NCBI RefSeq assembly: GCF_020037475.1
Contig: NZ_JAIQDB010000001.1
Location: 124,001-188,000, forward strand
Length of the DNA: 64,000 nt
Direction of reading: 5' to 3'
DNA from: Sutcliffiella deserti
Lineage (GTDB): Bacteria > Bacillota > Bacilli > Bacillales > Bacillaceae_I
A program made the position numbers and the translations under genes. This document shows, one piece after another, positions 1 to 9,244 of the stretch; position 1 is the first letter of the stretch, and the number at the start of each line of letters is the position of its first letter. Under the pieces are notes generated by a model that saw nothing but the letters and a program-made list of their open reading frames with translations, made no database searches and had not been told where the DNA came from.

Positions 1-445
1 TAGGCGCCTTTTTATCCTGTTTAAAGGCTTTTTTCATTTCATTCTTTGAAGGAGCTACTGTAGGTTGTTTCTTTTCTACGGAAACAGCAGCAAGTGTTTC
101 TTCCTTGTCAGATGAAGCAGGTATTGCTTTACCGAAATTAGGTGACTGCATTTCCTTTAAATACGCAGGATGAATGCAACTTAAATTACCATCTTGAAAT
201 TCAATGACAATCGTGTAGAGATCATTCTCTTTTCCGTACACCTCATAACCCTTAATAGAGACAAGTCGCTGGTATGTAGCATCCTTATACCAAAATTGTT
301 TTTTCACTTCTTTTGTAGTGGATAACCCCCACTCTCTAACTTTGTCTTGATAGTGGGATTCGTCTGTAAAAGTTTCAAACTCGCCTTTAGGTGGCAAATA
401 TAATGTTCGATCAGAATCTTCAATGTGAGGTAAAATAATAGCCAT
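1..445 (-). CDS. hypothetical protein, 3' end cut by window edge
   Basis: An open frame on the minus strand begins at the ATG at 445 and runs off the left edge without a stop, so at least 148 residues are present. It begins MAIILPHIEDSDRTLYLPPK and later becomes Lys/Ala/Pro rich (EKKQPTVAPSK, KKAFKQDKKAP), which suggests a compact N-terminal domain followed by a charged linker. Upstream of the ATG is an AAAGGGTGTGG ribosome site. I do not recognise the family. The frame is uninterrupted and amino-acid-like throughout, so I consider it a real gene whose C-terminal part lies outside the window. Confidence 0.65.
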   Translation of the reverse strand, partial: MAIILPHIEDSDRTLYLPPKGEFETFTDESHYQDKVREWGLSTTKEVKKQFWYKDATYQRLVSIKGYEVYGKENDLYTIVIEFQDGNLSCIHPAYLKEMQSPNFGKAIPASSDKEETLAAVSVEKKQPTVAPSKNEMKKAFKQDKKAP

Positions 446-1050
446 AGTTCCACACCCTTTCCAAACTATTGTATACCAGCACAGATTTTTCACCAACTAA
501 TATAACTGAGATCTTCTTTAATAGGAGAGTGATTATAGGTCATATGTACCGTTGCTGTTATGGAGGAGAAAAATCTATGATATCGTGGGTAAAATTTTAC
601 ATGGACTTATTTATCATTCACATAAGAATTATTTAATCCGAGTTAATATTTGATCATCCAACTTTTAAGTTTATAAACAACTTTTTCACTATATCGACCA
701 ATTGGAGTAATTAAGGTCATTTGACATTTTGCGACACAAACTGCGCTACCCTTTAACAAGGATTAGCGCTCATTTTCTTTTTATAGGCGTATAGATAAAT
801 AAAATATTGTTAGAATTATTTGATTATGAAATAATTGGTATTAAGATACATATTGGAAAAGAAGGTAGCATAGTCCAGTAAAGTAAGAGATGTTCTTCGT
901 TAAGTAATAAATTCAAAGATCCTCTTGCACCAGAAAATAAAGGATCACTTGCTTCAAGGGAGCGGTTCTTGTAGTCATTTTTGGTATTAGCTTTATTGTG
1001 AATTTTTGAGCTATGAATAATGTATCTAATATCTAAAGGGGGATCATTTA
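446..1050. other. intergenic, no gene seen
   Basis: About 600 AT-rich bases between a divergent gene pair. No open frame with a ribosome site and no clear RNA fold was found; the last 20 bases hold the AAAGGGGG ribosome site of the following NUDIX gene. Confidence 0.6.
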
Positions 1051-1476
1051 ATGTTTGTGGTTAATGTTGAGGGTGCCATTCAACGAAACGGACAATGGCT
1101 TTTAATCTTAAGAAGCGAAAAGGAAGAGCATGCAGGAGGAACACTTTCATTGGTCGGTGGAAAATGTGAACTTGAAGGTTTTTCATCAGATATTTTAGAA
1201 AGAACCTTAATAAGAGAGATTTTTGAGGAAGTAGGATGCGAAGTTACAGGTCTTAGATACGTAAATAGTTCATCCTTTGTTACTGACACAGGAATAAATG
1301 TGATAGATGTTGTTTTTCTATGTGAGTATAAGTCGGGAGAGCCTTATCCTAAAAGCAGTGAAGAGGTTGATGATATTAGGTGGATGACAACCTCAGAGAT
1401 TCTAGCTGGTACAGACGTGCCAGGATATTTAAAGGAAAGCATTAAGCAAGCAGAGAAGATACTTCTAGAGATTTAA
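1051..1476 (+). CDS. NUDIX hydrolase
   Basis: A 141-residue single-domain protein. The NUDIX box is visible as GGKCELEG then REIFEEVGCEV (about residues 37-66), with the REx2EExG core intact and a spacing typical of NUDIX members that have a slightly longer box. These enzymes hydrolyse nucleoside diphosphates linked to another moiety; substrate cannot be inferred. The start is ATG behind AAAGGGGG at about 1037. It is the first of four NUDIX genes on the + strand in the left 16 kb; it stands alone with about 130 bp to the next gene. Confidence 0.85.
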   Translation: MFVVNVEGAIQRNGQWLLILRSEKEEHAGGTLSLVGGKCELEGFSSDILERTLIREIFEEVGCEVTGLRYVNSSSFVTDTGINVIDVVFLCEYKSGEPYPKSSEEVDDIRWMTTSEILAGTDVPGYLKESIKQAEKILLEI

Positions 1477-1608
1477 TAAACTGAATATTCGTAGTACATA
1501 TTTATTTTATGAGATCGATGCTGTAACAAGAAAATAACTAGTAATATGAGAGGTGATTGAGTGGATCACCTGATTCAGATAAAGGTATAAATTAAGAGGT
1601 GAAGCAAC

Positions 1609-2325
1609 TTGAATTTATTTAATATCATTAAAAATCAAAATGAATATTGGTTAGTTGACCAAATCAAAAGGGATCATGTTCCAGAAGAATTATATTTTCG
1701 TCAATTGGAAGAAATTCTGGGAGATTGGAACCATCAGGGAATTGGCTATTTATCATTACTTATGGATGAAAGCTTTGAAGATTGGCTGCACCTAAAAATG
1801 TTTAGCAAGATTTCAAGTATCGTTGAGTATACAAAAATTCTGGAGAATTTGCCGGAAACAGATAATCTACTTGTTTGGCATTCTCTTTCGGAAGAAATGT
1901 TAAGTGAAAAAGAATATGAAAAATTATACGAGCTTTGCCGATCAGGGTCTGCCAATAAGAATACAAAACAACCTATTGACCAAGTAATGAACTCGATTAG
2001 AAATGAATTGGGGGCGGATTGGCATCGGCATTGTTATTATTTTAAGAAAGATGAAAATTTAATAGGGATAAGTATTCCTCATATTGAAATAGGAACAGAA
2101 GATGAAGGAAGATTATTTTATTTCGGTATCGTCCCTGACCTAAGAGGGCAAGGACTGGGGGCAAGTATCCACAACATCAGTATGGGATTACTCAAGCAAT
2201 TTCAGGCCAACTATTATGTCGGCAGCACCGACGTTAACAATTCCTATATGATTAGAATCTTCGAGAAAAATGGATGTGAGCTCCGCGACCGGAAAGGTAT
2301 ATATAAGATAGTCAATGAACGTTAA
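1609..2325 (+). CDS. GNAT family N-acetyltransferase
   Basis: A 238-residue protein starting at TTG behind a GAGGTGAAG ribosome site. The N-terminal 110 residues have no motif I recognise. The C-terminal half carries the acetyl-CoA pyrophosphate-binding signature of the GNAT fold, GIVPDLRGQGLGASIHN (about residues 173-189), followed by NNSYMIRIFEKNGCE, the usual NxxxxxxYxKxGF-like end of the fold. Likely cytoplasmic acetyltransferase of unknown substrate. Its 3' end overlaps the next gene by 11 bp, so the two are probably cotranslated. Confidence 0.8.
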   Translation: MNLFNIIKNQNEYWLVDQIKRDHVPEELYFRQLEEILGDWNHQGIGYLSLLMDESFEDWLHLKMFSKISSIVEYTKILENLPETDNLLVWHSLSEEMLSEKEYEKLYELCRSGSANKNTKQPIDQVMNSIRNELGADWHRHCYYFKKDENLIGISIPHIEIGTEDEGRLFYFGIVPDLRGQGLGASIHNISMGLLKQFQANYYVGSTDVNNSYMIRIFEKNGCELRDRKGIYKIVNER

Positions 2326-2674
2326 TTGGATTCGCGCTCTCCTTTTATTATTAATTGCATTTGTTTTTGCTGTAGGATGTACACTAATTGATGGAGAAAC
2401 ATTAGATTCTAGTATGAAGATAGAAGGTTATATACTTGAGGTTGAAGAAGGAAGAATATTAGTTGCTGAAAACATAACATGGAGTGAATATGAAGAAATT
2501 AGTGAAAAAACATTTCAAGAACTAGATGAAGAAAGAATTTCGTTGATTTACCTAAGTTATGAATCTACTAGTAATTTGAAGGTAGGGAAAAAAGTAAAGG
2601 TTTGGATAGAGGGTGGTATTAACGATTCATATCCGGTTCAAGCACATGCACAGAAGATTGAAGTAGTAGAGTAG
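2315..2674 (+). CDS. small lipoprotein, DUF3221-like
   Basis: A 119-residue protein with an N-terminal hydrophobic helix (residues 6-20) ending in a lipobox AVGC, so Cys22 is the probable lipidated residue. The mature part is acidic and contains KIEGYILEVEEGRILVAENI and a KVGKKVKVWIEGGI beta motif, the pattern of the YobA/DUF3221 family of small Gram-positive lipoproteins. The start overlaps the end of the acetyltransferase gene in another frame. Function unknown. A second protein of similar plan lies at 14782-15135. Confidence 0.7.
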   Translation: MNVNWIRALLLLLIAFVFAVGCTLIDGETLDSSMKIEGYILEVEEGRILVAENITWSEYEEISEKTFQELDEERISLIYLSYESTSNLKVGKKVKVWIEGGINDSYPVQAHAQKIEVVE

Positions 2675-2827
2675 AAAGTTACTAAAGTATGTTTTAATGA
2701 CATATTATTTCATCGGATTTCCCTTAAATTATTCACCAATAAATAATTATTTTGTTTTTTACATTTAAGATAAGACGAGATTAATAATTTAGCCAACAGA
2801 TAAAGTTTATAGAAATGGGGAAGTCAA

Positions 2828-3259
2828 TTGGAACAAAGCGTAAAGAATATTTATTCACCACCAAAACATATAGTGTCAGCAGCGACTATTGTAATTAATG
2901 AACAAAAAGAAATTTTACTAATCAAGGGTCCTAGAAGAGGTTGGGAAATGCCAGGTGGGCAAGTAGAAGAAGGAGAGTCATTGAAAGATGCAGCAATAAG
3001 GGAAACTAAAGAAGAAACAGGTATTGATATCGAGGTTATAAAATTTTGTGGAATCATCCAAAACGTCAACCATTCAATATGTAATACGTTGTTCTTAGCT
3101 AATCCTGTTGGAGGTATATTAACAACTTCACCAGAAAGTTTGGAAGTTGGGTTCTATCCTATTGAGCAAGCTTTAGAAATGGTTACTTATATGAATTTCA
3201 GACAAAGAATTGAATACAGTTTAAATGAAGACTCACAACCTTTTTATATAGAATTCTAA
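2828..3259 (+). CDS. NUDIX hydrolase
   Basis: A 143-residue protein starting at TTG with a GGGGAAG ribosome site. The NUDIX box is canonical: GGQVEEGESLKDAAIRE then TKEETGIDI (about residues 40-65), with all metal-binding glutamates present. The N-terminal lead SAATIVINEQKEILLIKGP is the usual first beta strands. It resembles the MutT/ADP-ribose pyrophosphatase group, but the substrate is not predictable. It is monocistronic. Confidence 0.85.
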   Translation: MEQSVKNIYSPPKHIVSAATIVINEQKEILLIKGPRRGWEMPGGQVEEGESLKDAAIRETKEETGIDIEVIKFCGIIQNVNHSICNTLFLANPVGGILTTSPESLEVGFYPIEQALEMVTYMNFRQRIEYSLNEDSQPFYIEF

Positions 3260-3345
3260 AAAGGTTATAGTCAAAGGTAATTTGCTGAGCCAGACAATGA
3301 TCTTCTGACTTTGAAAAATCAAAGCAAGAATAGGAGGTTAAGATT

Positions 3346-3546
3346 ATGAGTAAATCCTTTTGGATCCCGTTAATGACTTCATTTGGTACGATGGTATTAC
3401 TATATTTAATAGGCTATATAGCTGATATAGATTTTCTAATATTTAAAATCTCACTTGAACACACTGAGATAGCTCTATTACCAATTGCTGTTGGGTTATT
3501 AGTCGGGTTTATAAGTGAACGTATTGTCAAATTAAAAGCTCAATAA
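3346..3546 (+). CDS. small two-helix membrane protein
   Basis: A 66-residue protein with an excellent AGGAGGTT ribosome site. Two hydrophobic segments are seen (about residues 7-28 and 42-60), separated by a short acidic stretch, and the C-terminus is basic (ERIVKLKAQ). The family is not recognised. The strong ribosome site and the sharp hydrophobic pattern make it a likely real gene. Confidence 0.65.
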   Translation: MSKSFWIPLMTSFGTMVLLYLIGYIADIDFLIFKISLEHTEIALLPIAVGLLVGFISERIVKLKAQ

Positions 3547-3614
3547 TAGGTTACTATGTTGATATTTTAATGGTAGGCTGTGAAAACCAAAGTATGCTGA
3601 TTTGAAATATTGGA

Positions 3615-4064
3615 GTGAAAAAAGTGGATATTATAACAGGTAACCGTAGCTTTGATTTAGAAGAATTTTTAACGAAACCTTTTTTTGCACATCTTTCAAC
3701 GGCTTCATCAGAAGGACCAAGGGATTCTCCGGTGTGGTTTCTTTGGGAGAATAAGTTCCTTTGGATTATAGGAACTCCCGGAGATACTTTTCCGATAAGG
3801 ATAGAAAAAACTCCCAATTGTGCTATCGGTGTTGTTGATTTTGATCCTTCTATAGGAAAGGTATTGCATGCTGGTTTTAGAGGAAAAGCAACCGCGGAAC
3901 CATTTAACTTAGATTTAGCAAAACGATTGCTTTCAAAATATTTAGGTTCAAACGACAAGGACTGGGATCCTAGATTTAGAAACCAAGATCCAAAAAGTGT
4001 CTTGATACGCTTTGTACCTGAAACTGTAGTAGTTAGGGATCAATCTTATAAATTGAATAGATAA
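3615..4064 (+). CDS. pyridoxamine 5'-phosphate oxidase-like FMN-binding protein
   Basis: A 149-residue protein with the split-barrel flavin fold of the PPOX family: the strand FFAHLSTASSEGPRDSPVWF is followed by a polar turn and WENKFLWII, then KTPNCAIGVVDFDPS and a late WDPRF segment. Many small members bind FMN or F420/heme and act on unknown substrates, so true PNP oxidase activity is not implied. The start is GTG at 3615 behind TGGAG; an in-frame GTG nine bases later is an alternative. Confidence 0.75.
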   Translation: MKKVDIITGNRSFDLEEFLTKPFFAHLSTASSEGPRDSPVWFLWENKFLWIIGTPGDTFPIRIEKTPNCAIGVVDFDPSIGKVLHAGFRGKATAEPFNLDLAKRLLSKYLGSNDKDWDPRFRNQDPKSVLIRFVPETVVVRDQSYKLNR

Positions 4065-4196
4065 TATATTAGTTTAATTAAAAGGATTTAGTAAGATATT
4101 GGTTTAGTCTTTACGGAGACAAAAAGAGGTTCCATTATAAATACGAACTCTTATTTAAGAATATATTTTAAATCATTTCCTTGAAGGGTGAATAAA

Positions 4197-4965
4197 ATGA
4201 GTCTTCCTACTAGAGAAATTTATAATAAATTAGCTAATACATATCTTCACGATGTTGACGAGGGGAGTCCTTATACGCATATTATGAACGCCCGGCTATG
4301 ATGACGGCTTTGTCAGCTAATTTAAACGGGAAAAAGGTGCTTGATGCGGGTTGTTCTGCTGGATGGTATTCTTCTCAATTATTGCAGGGAGGAGCGGAAG
4401 TTACTGGTTTAGACATTAGTCCTGAAATGGTGAAGGCTGCAAAGCTTCGTTTAGGGGAAGATGCAACATTCCTTTGTCATGATCTCCAAGAACCCCTTCC
4501 ATTTAAGGATGATTCCTTTGATATAATTATAAGTTCACTTACACTACATTATCTAAAAGGATGGACATCCACCTTTCAAGAATTCAACCGCACTTTGAAA
4601 GCAGGCGGCATCTTTTTATTCTCGGTTCATCACCCTTTTATGGACTATACAAGACACAATTGTAAAGATTACTTTCAAACCCAACTTTTATCAGAAACTT
4701 GGAGTAAACCTAATATTACAATTGATGTCAGCTTTTACAGAAGGTCCATGCAAAGCATTGTAAATGAAACAACTCAACATTTCTCTCTTAGCAAGCTTAT
4801 TGAACCCCAACCCCACGAAAGATGAAAGAAGTGAAGGAAAAAACATATCACTATCTTATGACAAGTCCTCATTTCCTTATTGTAAAAGCTACTTCAAAAA
4901 AAATCTGGAAATTCAGGTTTAAGAAGCTCCAGTGGATTCAAAAGTTTTTCGCACATTACAGCTAG
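4197..4965 (+). pseudogene. class I SAM methyltransferase, two frameshifts
   Basis: Three frames together spell one UbiE/Methyltransf_11 type protein. The ATG at 4197 (after GAAGGGTGAATAAA) encodes the N-terminus up to about 4283, where the frame ends at a TGA at 4299. A minus-one shift at about 4281 restores [10 protein letters not shown] and motif [13 protein letters not shown] in the frame of ATG 4298. That frame ends at 4825, while a third frame from 4822 encodes the expected C-terminus KEKTYHYLMTSPHFLIVKA up to a stop at 4965. Two independent lesions argue for an inactive gene rather than a single read error. The middle frame alone keeps the SAM-binding site but lacks both ends. Confidence 0.8.
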
Positions 4966-5010
4966 ATCCTGAGTTTAAATAGAGAGAAACGTTAAGAGGT
5001 GATTATACAG

Positions 5011-5565
5011 ATGTCTAATCCGTTTGATTGTATTACTGAATTTATATTTGTTGAAACAAAAGTTGCTCTAGCAGATATAATCTTGGTTCCTGGTGCTAAT
5101 CATCCAGAACTAATGGAAATGGCTGCTGACTTGTATAAACAAGGGTTAGCTCCTTACGTACTTCCATCTGGTGGACATAAACCACATGTTGGGACTACCG
5201 AGTGGGAGTATTTACGAAATATCGGTATAGAAAATGGAATACCTGAAGATGCGATATTAAAAGAAGACAAAGCTCAACATACATTAGAAAATGCACGTTT
5301 TTCGCTGGAAGTTCTGCTTAGCAAAGGTATAACCCCGAAAAAAGCAATTATAGTTTGTAAAGCAGGGCATGCACGGCGAGCCCTATTATGCTATCAAGCT
5401 GCATTTCCACAAGATTGTGAGTTTCTTGTCTCGCCTTGCGTGGATAGGTTTGGAATAACAAAGGAAAACTGGTATTTATCAGAAGTTGGTATTAATCGAA
5501 TCATGAATGAAGTAAAGAAAATAGGTACATATTTTGGGGACTTTATTCCAAGTTGGATAAAGTGA
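5011..5565 (+). CDS. YdcF-like DUF218 family protein
   Basis: A 184-residue protein. The DUF218 pattern is clear: ILVPGANHPELMEMAADLYKQG at about residue 25 in place of the usual G..R...A..L motif, then LPSGGH, and the ED.x.HTLENARFS motif typical of YdcF-like proteins that bind S-adenosyl-methionine in E. coli. The ATG at 5011 is preferred over an in-frame GTG at 4999 because AAGAGGTGAT is correctly spaced from it. Function unresolved for the family. Confidence 0.8.
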   Translation: MSNPFDCITEFIFVETKVALADIILVPGANHPELMEMAADLYKQGLAPYVLPSGGHKPHVGTTEWEYLRNIGIENGIPEDAILKEDKAQHTLENARFSLEVLLSKGITPKKAIIVCKAGHARRALLCYQAAFPQDCEFLVSPCVDRFGITKENWYLSEVGINRIMNEVKKIGTYFGDFIPSWIK

Positions 5566-5840
5566 GTTTTTTAAGTAAGGATGTTTGAATAATACATGAA
5601 CCACTATAATGAATTTTTCATAAGCTAAGCAGCTCTAATTTTCCTCTCTACGAACTTGAGTGTTATGTTAGAAGTATGAACCTGGGAAATGTAAGACGGT
5701 ATAAGGTCTTCAAAAGGATTAATTGTATATAAAAACCTTGCAAAAAGTAAATTTATTAGAATAATAAATTGTAGGAGGGAGCCGATGGTTATACTGATCA
5801 AGTTATACGAATATATAATCTAGTACTAAAGACATAATCA
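5566..5840. other. intergenic, no gene seen
   Basis: Non-coding AT-rich stretch between the DUF218 gene and the operator region of the cellulase. A GGAGGGAGCCGATGG at about 5774 looks like a start signal, but the frame stops after a dozen codons. Confidence 0.5.
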
Positions 5841-5841
5841 G

Positions 5842-5853
5842 GAAAGCGCTTTC
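5842..5853. promoter_or_regulatory. cre-like palindrome 1 upstream of cellulase
   Basis: Perfect 12-bp palindrome GAAAGCGCTTTC, the core of catabolite-responsive elements and of related LacI/GalR family operators. It is one of three perfect copies plus one imperfect copy (about 5932-5945) in the 380 bp before the endoglucanase gene. Confidence 0.65.
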
Positions 5854-5948
5854 TATTTTTATTGCCAGTTTCTTCTTTACACATTATAATAAAAATAATC
5901 GCTTTTTCACTTTGTGATTTCAAAAGCGCTCTCTTTTTAGAAGAAAAA

Positions 5949-5960
5949 GAAAGCGCTTTC
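5949..5960. promoter_or_regulatory. cre-like palindrome 2 upstream of cellulase
   Basis: Second perfect GAAAGCGCTTTC, preceded closely by an imperfect half-conserved copy at about 5932 (AAAAGCGCTCTCT). The pair could allow cooperative binding or looping by a CcpA/LacI-type regulator. Confidence 0.6.
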
Positions 5961-6140
5961 GAAAAACTGAGCTACGATTAATAGTAATATTTTTTCAGTA
6001 ACATCGAAAGACACTTTTCAATACATGGAGGTGTTTTATAGTATTATCTTATATATTATAGAAAATTGCGGATTTATTTTTCAAAATATTCAGTGAAATT
6101 TTGTCGCTATTCATGTACTTAGGTCATTAATTTGCAACAA

Positions 6141-6158
6141 AACGAAAGCGCTTTCGTT
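6141..6158. promoter_or_regulatory. extended cre-like palindrome 3 near cellulase start
   Basis: An 18-bp perfect palindrome AACGAAAGCGCTTTCGTT centred about 70 bp before the endoglucanase start codon, a position from which a bound repressor would block initiation or elongation. Confidence 0.7.
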
Positions 6159-6220
6159 GTTATTTATAATAATCTAAAAAATATTAAATCGAAATTAAAA
6201 CAAATAAAGGAGGATTTACA

Positions 6221-8572
6221 TTGAAAAAGCAAATGATCAAAAAAGCATTTAGTAATGGGTTGATGTTTCTACTAATATTGTTATTGGTAGTTTCTATTTC
6301 CCCACCAGTTAGCGAAGCGGCGGAATCTGATTTTACACATTTACTTGGAAATAGTGCTGTTAAAAAACCATCCGAGGCTGGTGCTTTGCAGCTTTGTAAT
6401 AAAGCCCCGGGAAAACCTGATCATGCTGGAACTTCTGGCAAGCCTAATCATGCTGGAAAACCAGGCAAGCCTAATCATGCCGGTAAACCCCAAAAGACTC
6501 TTTGTGATTCGAACGGAGATCCAATTCAACTTCGTGGGATGAGTACGCATGGTTTACAATGGTTCGGCGAAATCGTTAATAACAATGCTTTTGCGGCACT
6601 TTCTAATGATTGGGAATCTAATATGATTCGTTTAGCTATGTATGTTGGTGAAAACGGCTATGCTACTAATCCAGAAGTAAAGGATTTAGTATATGAAGGA
6701 ATTGAACTTGCATTTGAAAATGATATGTATGTCATCGTGGACTGGCATGTCCATGCACCAGGTGACCCTAGAGCAGATGTTTATTCTGGTGCCTATGATT
6801 TCTTTAAAGAACTCGCGGATTATTATAAAGACCACCCGAAAAATCATTATATTATATGGGAATTAGCAAATGAGCCTAGCCCAAATAACAGTGGTGGCCC
6901 CGGTATTACAAATGATGAAGCCGGTTGGGAAGCAGTTAAAGAATATGCGGATCCTATTGTAAAAATGTTACGTAAAAGAGGAGACAACATCATTCTTGTT
7001 GGAAACCCTAACTGGAGCCAGCGCCCTGATTTAGCTGCCGACAATCCAATTAAGGCTAAGAATATAATGTATTCGGTACATTTTTACACTGGTACGCACG
7101 CACCTTCTGATGTAAGCTATCCAGCTGGCACACCAAGTGCTGACAGGGGAAATGTGATGGCTAATGCTAGATATGCTATGGAAAATGGTGCAGCTGTTTT
7201 TGCGACAGAATGGGGAACCAGTCAAGCAAGTGGAGATGGCGGACCCTACCTAGAGGAGACGGATGTTTGGCTAAATTACTTAAATGAAAATAATATTAGC
7301 TGGGCTAACTGGTCATTGACAAATAAAAATGAAACCTCTGGCTCATTCACTCCTTTTCAGCTTGGTAAGTCTGATGCCACCAATCTCGATCCAGGTGATG
7401 ATCAAGTATGGGCACCTAACGAATTAAGTGTTTCCGGAGAATATGTACGTGCTCGTATTAAAGGGATTTCTTATGAACCATTTGACCGTACGAGATATTC
7501 CGAGGTTATTTGGGATTTTAACGATGGAACAACACAGGGATTTGGTTTAAATGTTGATAGTCCAATTAAAGACGGAATTTCGGTAATTAATTCAGAAAAC
7601 TCACTGGAAGTTTCCGGTTTAAATGCGAGTAATGATATATCAGAGGGGAACTTTTGGGCTAACCTTCGGATTTCTGCAAATGCTTGGAGTGGTTCTGCAA
7701 ATATTTTAGGTGCCGACGAGTTGAAAATAGATGTTATTGTGGACGCACCAGCAACTGTATCCATTGCGGCAATTCCACAAGGTGATGCTAATGGGTGGTG
7801 GACGAACCCTGCAAACGCAGTTATAGTAACTGAAGAAGACTTTGAGCCATATAAAGATGGTTATAAAGCTGTCTTAACTATTACAAAAGATGATGCACCA
7901 GGACTTGAAGTTATTGGAATGCATGAAAACGATAATGAATTAAAAAATATTGTTCTTTTTGTAGGTACTGACGGAGCTGACGTAATATCTCTTGATAATA
8001 TTAGAGTTTCTGGTGCTATAATTGATATTCCAGTAATTCATGATCCAAAAGGCACTGCGACACTCCCTTCTGATTTTGAAGATGGAACACGACAAGGCTG
8101 GGACTGGAATCCTGAATCAGGTGTTAAAACTGCGCTAACAATCGAAGAAGCAAATGATTCTGATGCACTCTCCTTTGAATTTGCCTATCCGGTAGTAAAA
8201 CCAGGTGATGGTTGGGCATCTGCTCCACGTCTAGAATTTTGGAAAGATAATTTAGTGCGGGGAGATAATGATAAAGTTGCATTTGATCTTTATATCGACC
8301 CAGTTCGTGCCACCGAAGGAGCGATGTCAATTAATCTTGTTTTCCAGCCGCCTGCTGCAGGATACTGGGCACAAGGCGGAACTTTCACAATAGATTTTGA
8401 AGCTTTAAATTCAGCAACCATTACAGATGAAGGATTATACCATTATGAAGTGAAAATTAATTTTGGAAATGTTTCAAATGATATAGTATTACGTAATATG
8501 ATTCTAATTTTTGCAGACACAGAAAGCGATTTTGCAGGTAGACTATTTATTGATAATATAAAATTTGAATAA
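6221..8572 (+). CDS. secreted GH5 endoglucanase with two CBM17/28-like modules
   Basis: A 783-residue secreted protein starting TTG (AAAGGAGG ribosome site). A signal peptide (residues 1 to about 34, KK then a long Leu/Val core, SEAAES) is followed by a short region with three G-K-P-[DN]-H-A-G repeats (64-90). The GH5 catalytic domain spans about 91-400: the acid/base is Glu218 in WELANEP and the nucleophile Glu330 in FATEWGTS, with WHVH and YSVHFYTGTHA as expected of alkaline Bacillus subfamily-2 endo-beta-1,4-glucanases. Two C-terminal modules begin with WDFNDGTTQGFG (about 429) and SDFEDGTRQGWDW (about 616), the hallmark of tandem CBM17/CBM28 amorphous-cellulose binding domains. The gene stands alone behind several cre-like palindromes, suggesting catabolite or substrate control. 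Confidence 0.92.
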   Translation: MKKQMIKKAFSNGLMFLLILLLVVSISPPVSEAAESDFTHLLGNSAVKKPSEAGALQLCNKAPGKPDHAGTSGKPNHAGKPGKPNHAGKPQKTLCDSNGDPIQLRGMSTHGLQWFGEIVNNNAFAALSNDWESNMIRLAMYVGENGYATNPEVKDLVYEGIELAFENDMYVIVDWHVHAPGDPRADVYSGAYDFFKELADYYKDHPKNHYIIWELANEPSPNNSGGPGITNDEAGWEAVKEYADPIVKMLRKRGDNIILVGNPNWSQRPDLAADNPIKAKNIMYSVHFYTGTHAPSDVSYPAGTPSADRGNVMANARYAMENGAAVFATEWGTSQASGDGGPYLEETDVWLNYLNENNISWANWSLTNKNETSGSFTPFQLGKSDATNLDPGDDQVWAPNELSVSGEYVRARIKGISYEPFDRTRYSEVIWDFNDGTTQGFGLNVDSPIKDGISVINSENSLEVSGLNASNDISEGNFWANLRISANAWSGSANILGADELKIDVIVDAPATVSIAAIPQGDANGWWTNPANAVIVTEEDFEPYKDGYKAVLTITKDDAPGLEVIGMHENDNELKNIVLFVGTDGADVISLDNIRVSGAIIDIPVIHDPKGTATLPSDFEDGTRQGWDWNPESGVKTALTIEEANDSDALSFEFAYPVVKPGDGWASAPRLEFWKDNLVRGDNDKVAFDLYIDPVRATEGAMSINLVFQPPAAGYWAQGGTFTIDFEALNSATITDEGLYHYEVKINFGNVSNDIVLRNMILIFADTESDFAGRLFIDNIKFE
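6410..6490 (+). repeat. GKPxHAG coding repeats in the cellulase linker
   Basis: Three near-identical heptads G-K-P-[DN]-H-A-G encoded at residues 64-90, separated by TS or KP. They lie before, not after, the catalytic domain, so they form an N-terminal linker or surface-attachment segment. Confidence 0.7.
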
Positions 8573-8597
8573 GAATCAGGTAATAAGGAAAGGCGCA

Positions 8598-8784
8598 GGA
8601 GCAAGCACTGCGTCTTCCAATGCTTGCTAAGCTTCGGAATGTTGCGGTTGAGGGAACTCGCTATATTTCATAGTTTATTTTTGATGGTGAAATTGGCACT
8701 GGTATGGGCGAAGAGTTACCTTTTTTAGAAAATGCAGAAGCATATAAAATAAGACTTTGGGACTTAATAGAAGAAGTAGGCTAA
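8598..8784 (+). pseudogene. decayed coding fragment
   Basis: One frame reads EQALRLPMLAKLRNVAVEG, then an in-frame TAG (about 8672), then FDGEIGTGMGEELPFLENAE and WDLIEEVG before a TAA at 8782. No start codon with a ribosome site is present. The family is not recognised; it looks like the C-terminal remnant of a lost gene. Confidence 0.35.
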
Positions 8785-9115
8785 TTAGTTTCTGTGGATA
8801 TAAAGATATTTGAATTTATTTAATATTTTTCGTACTTATATTAAAAGTTCAGCGCTAAGACAACTAAGATTTTAATAAACTGCTAAAAGAATTTACTTAG
8901 ATATTCAATTATTCCGGGTATTTGACAGATCAATTTATAGCTAACTCATTGTAAAATGGGTTGGCTTTTTGAGCTTGTCTTATCATATATTCGCCTCATA
9001 ATTTATAGATTTTTAAAATTATTTAAAATGATTAAGCTCCTATAATTTCCCATAGTATGATAGAATAAGAATGAACGTTCGTTTATTTCGTTACATAAAT
9101 TCATATGGGGTACAA
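8785..9115. other. intergenic, no gene seen
   Basis: AT-rich spacer of about 330 bases with no supported open frame. A short hairpin-like TAGCTAACTCATTGTAAA..GGGTTGGC segment near 8940-8970 followed by TTTTT may be a terminator remnant. Confidence 0.4.
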
Positions 9116-9244
9116 ATGAAAGTAACAAAGTATCGACAATTCTGGAATTTAGATAAATTGTTTCCTGCTGGAAGTGCGTCAACTCAATTTACTGACCATA
9201 TAAACCGAAATAATCATTTAAGATGCTGCATTAGAAAAAGCTGA
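9116..9244 (+). pseudogene. N-terminal fragment of an M3-type oligoendopeptidase
   Basis: A 42-codon frame from ATG 9116 reads KVTKYRQFWNLDKLFPAGS followed by STQFTDHIN, which resembles the first residues of PepF/M3 family oligoendopeptidases (the W-[ND]-L-[DE]-x-[LF]-F-x-G-G-S pattern). The rest of the roughly 600-residue enzyme is absent, so this is a relic. Confidence 0.45.
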
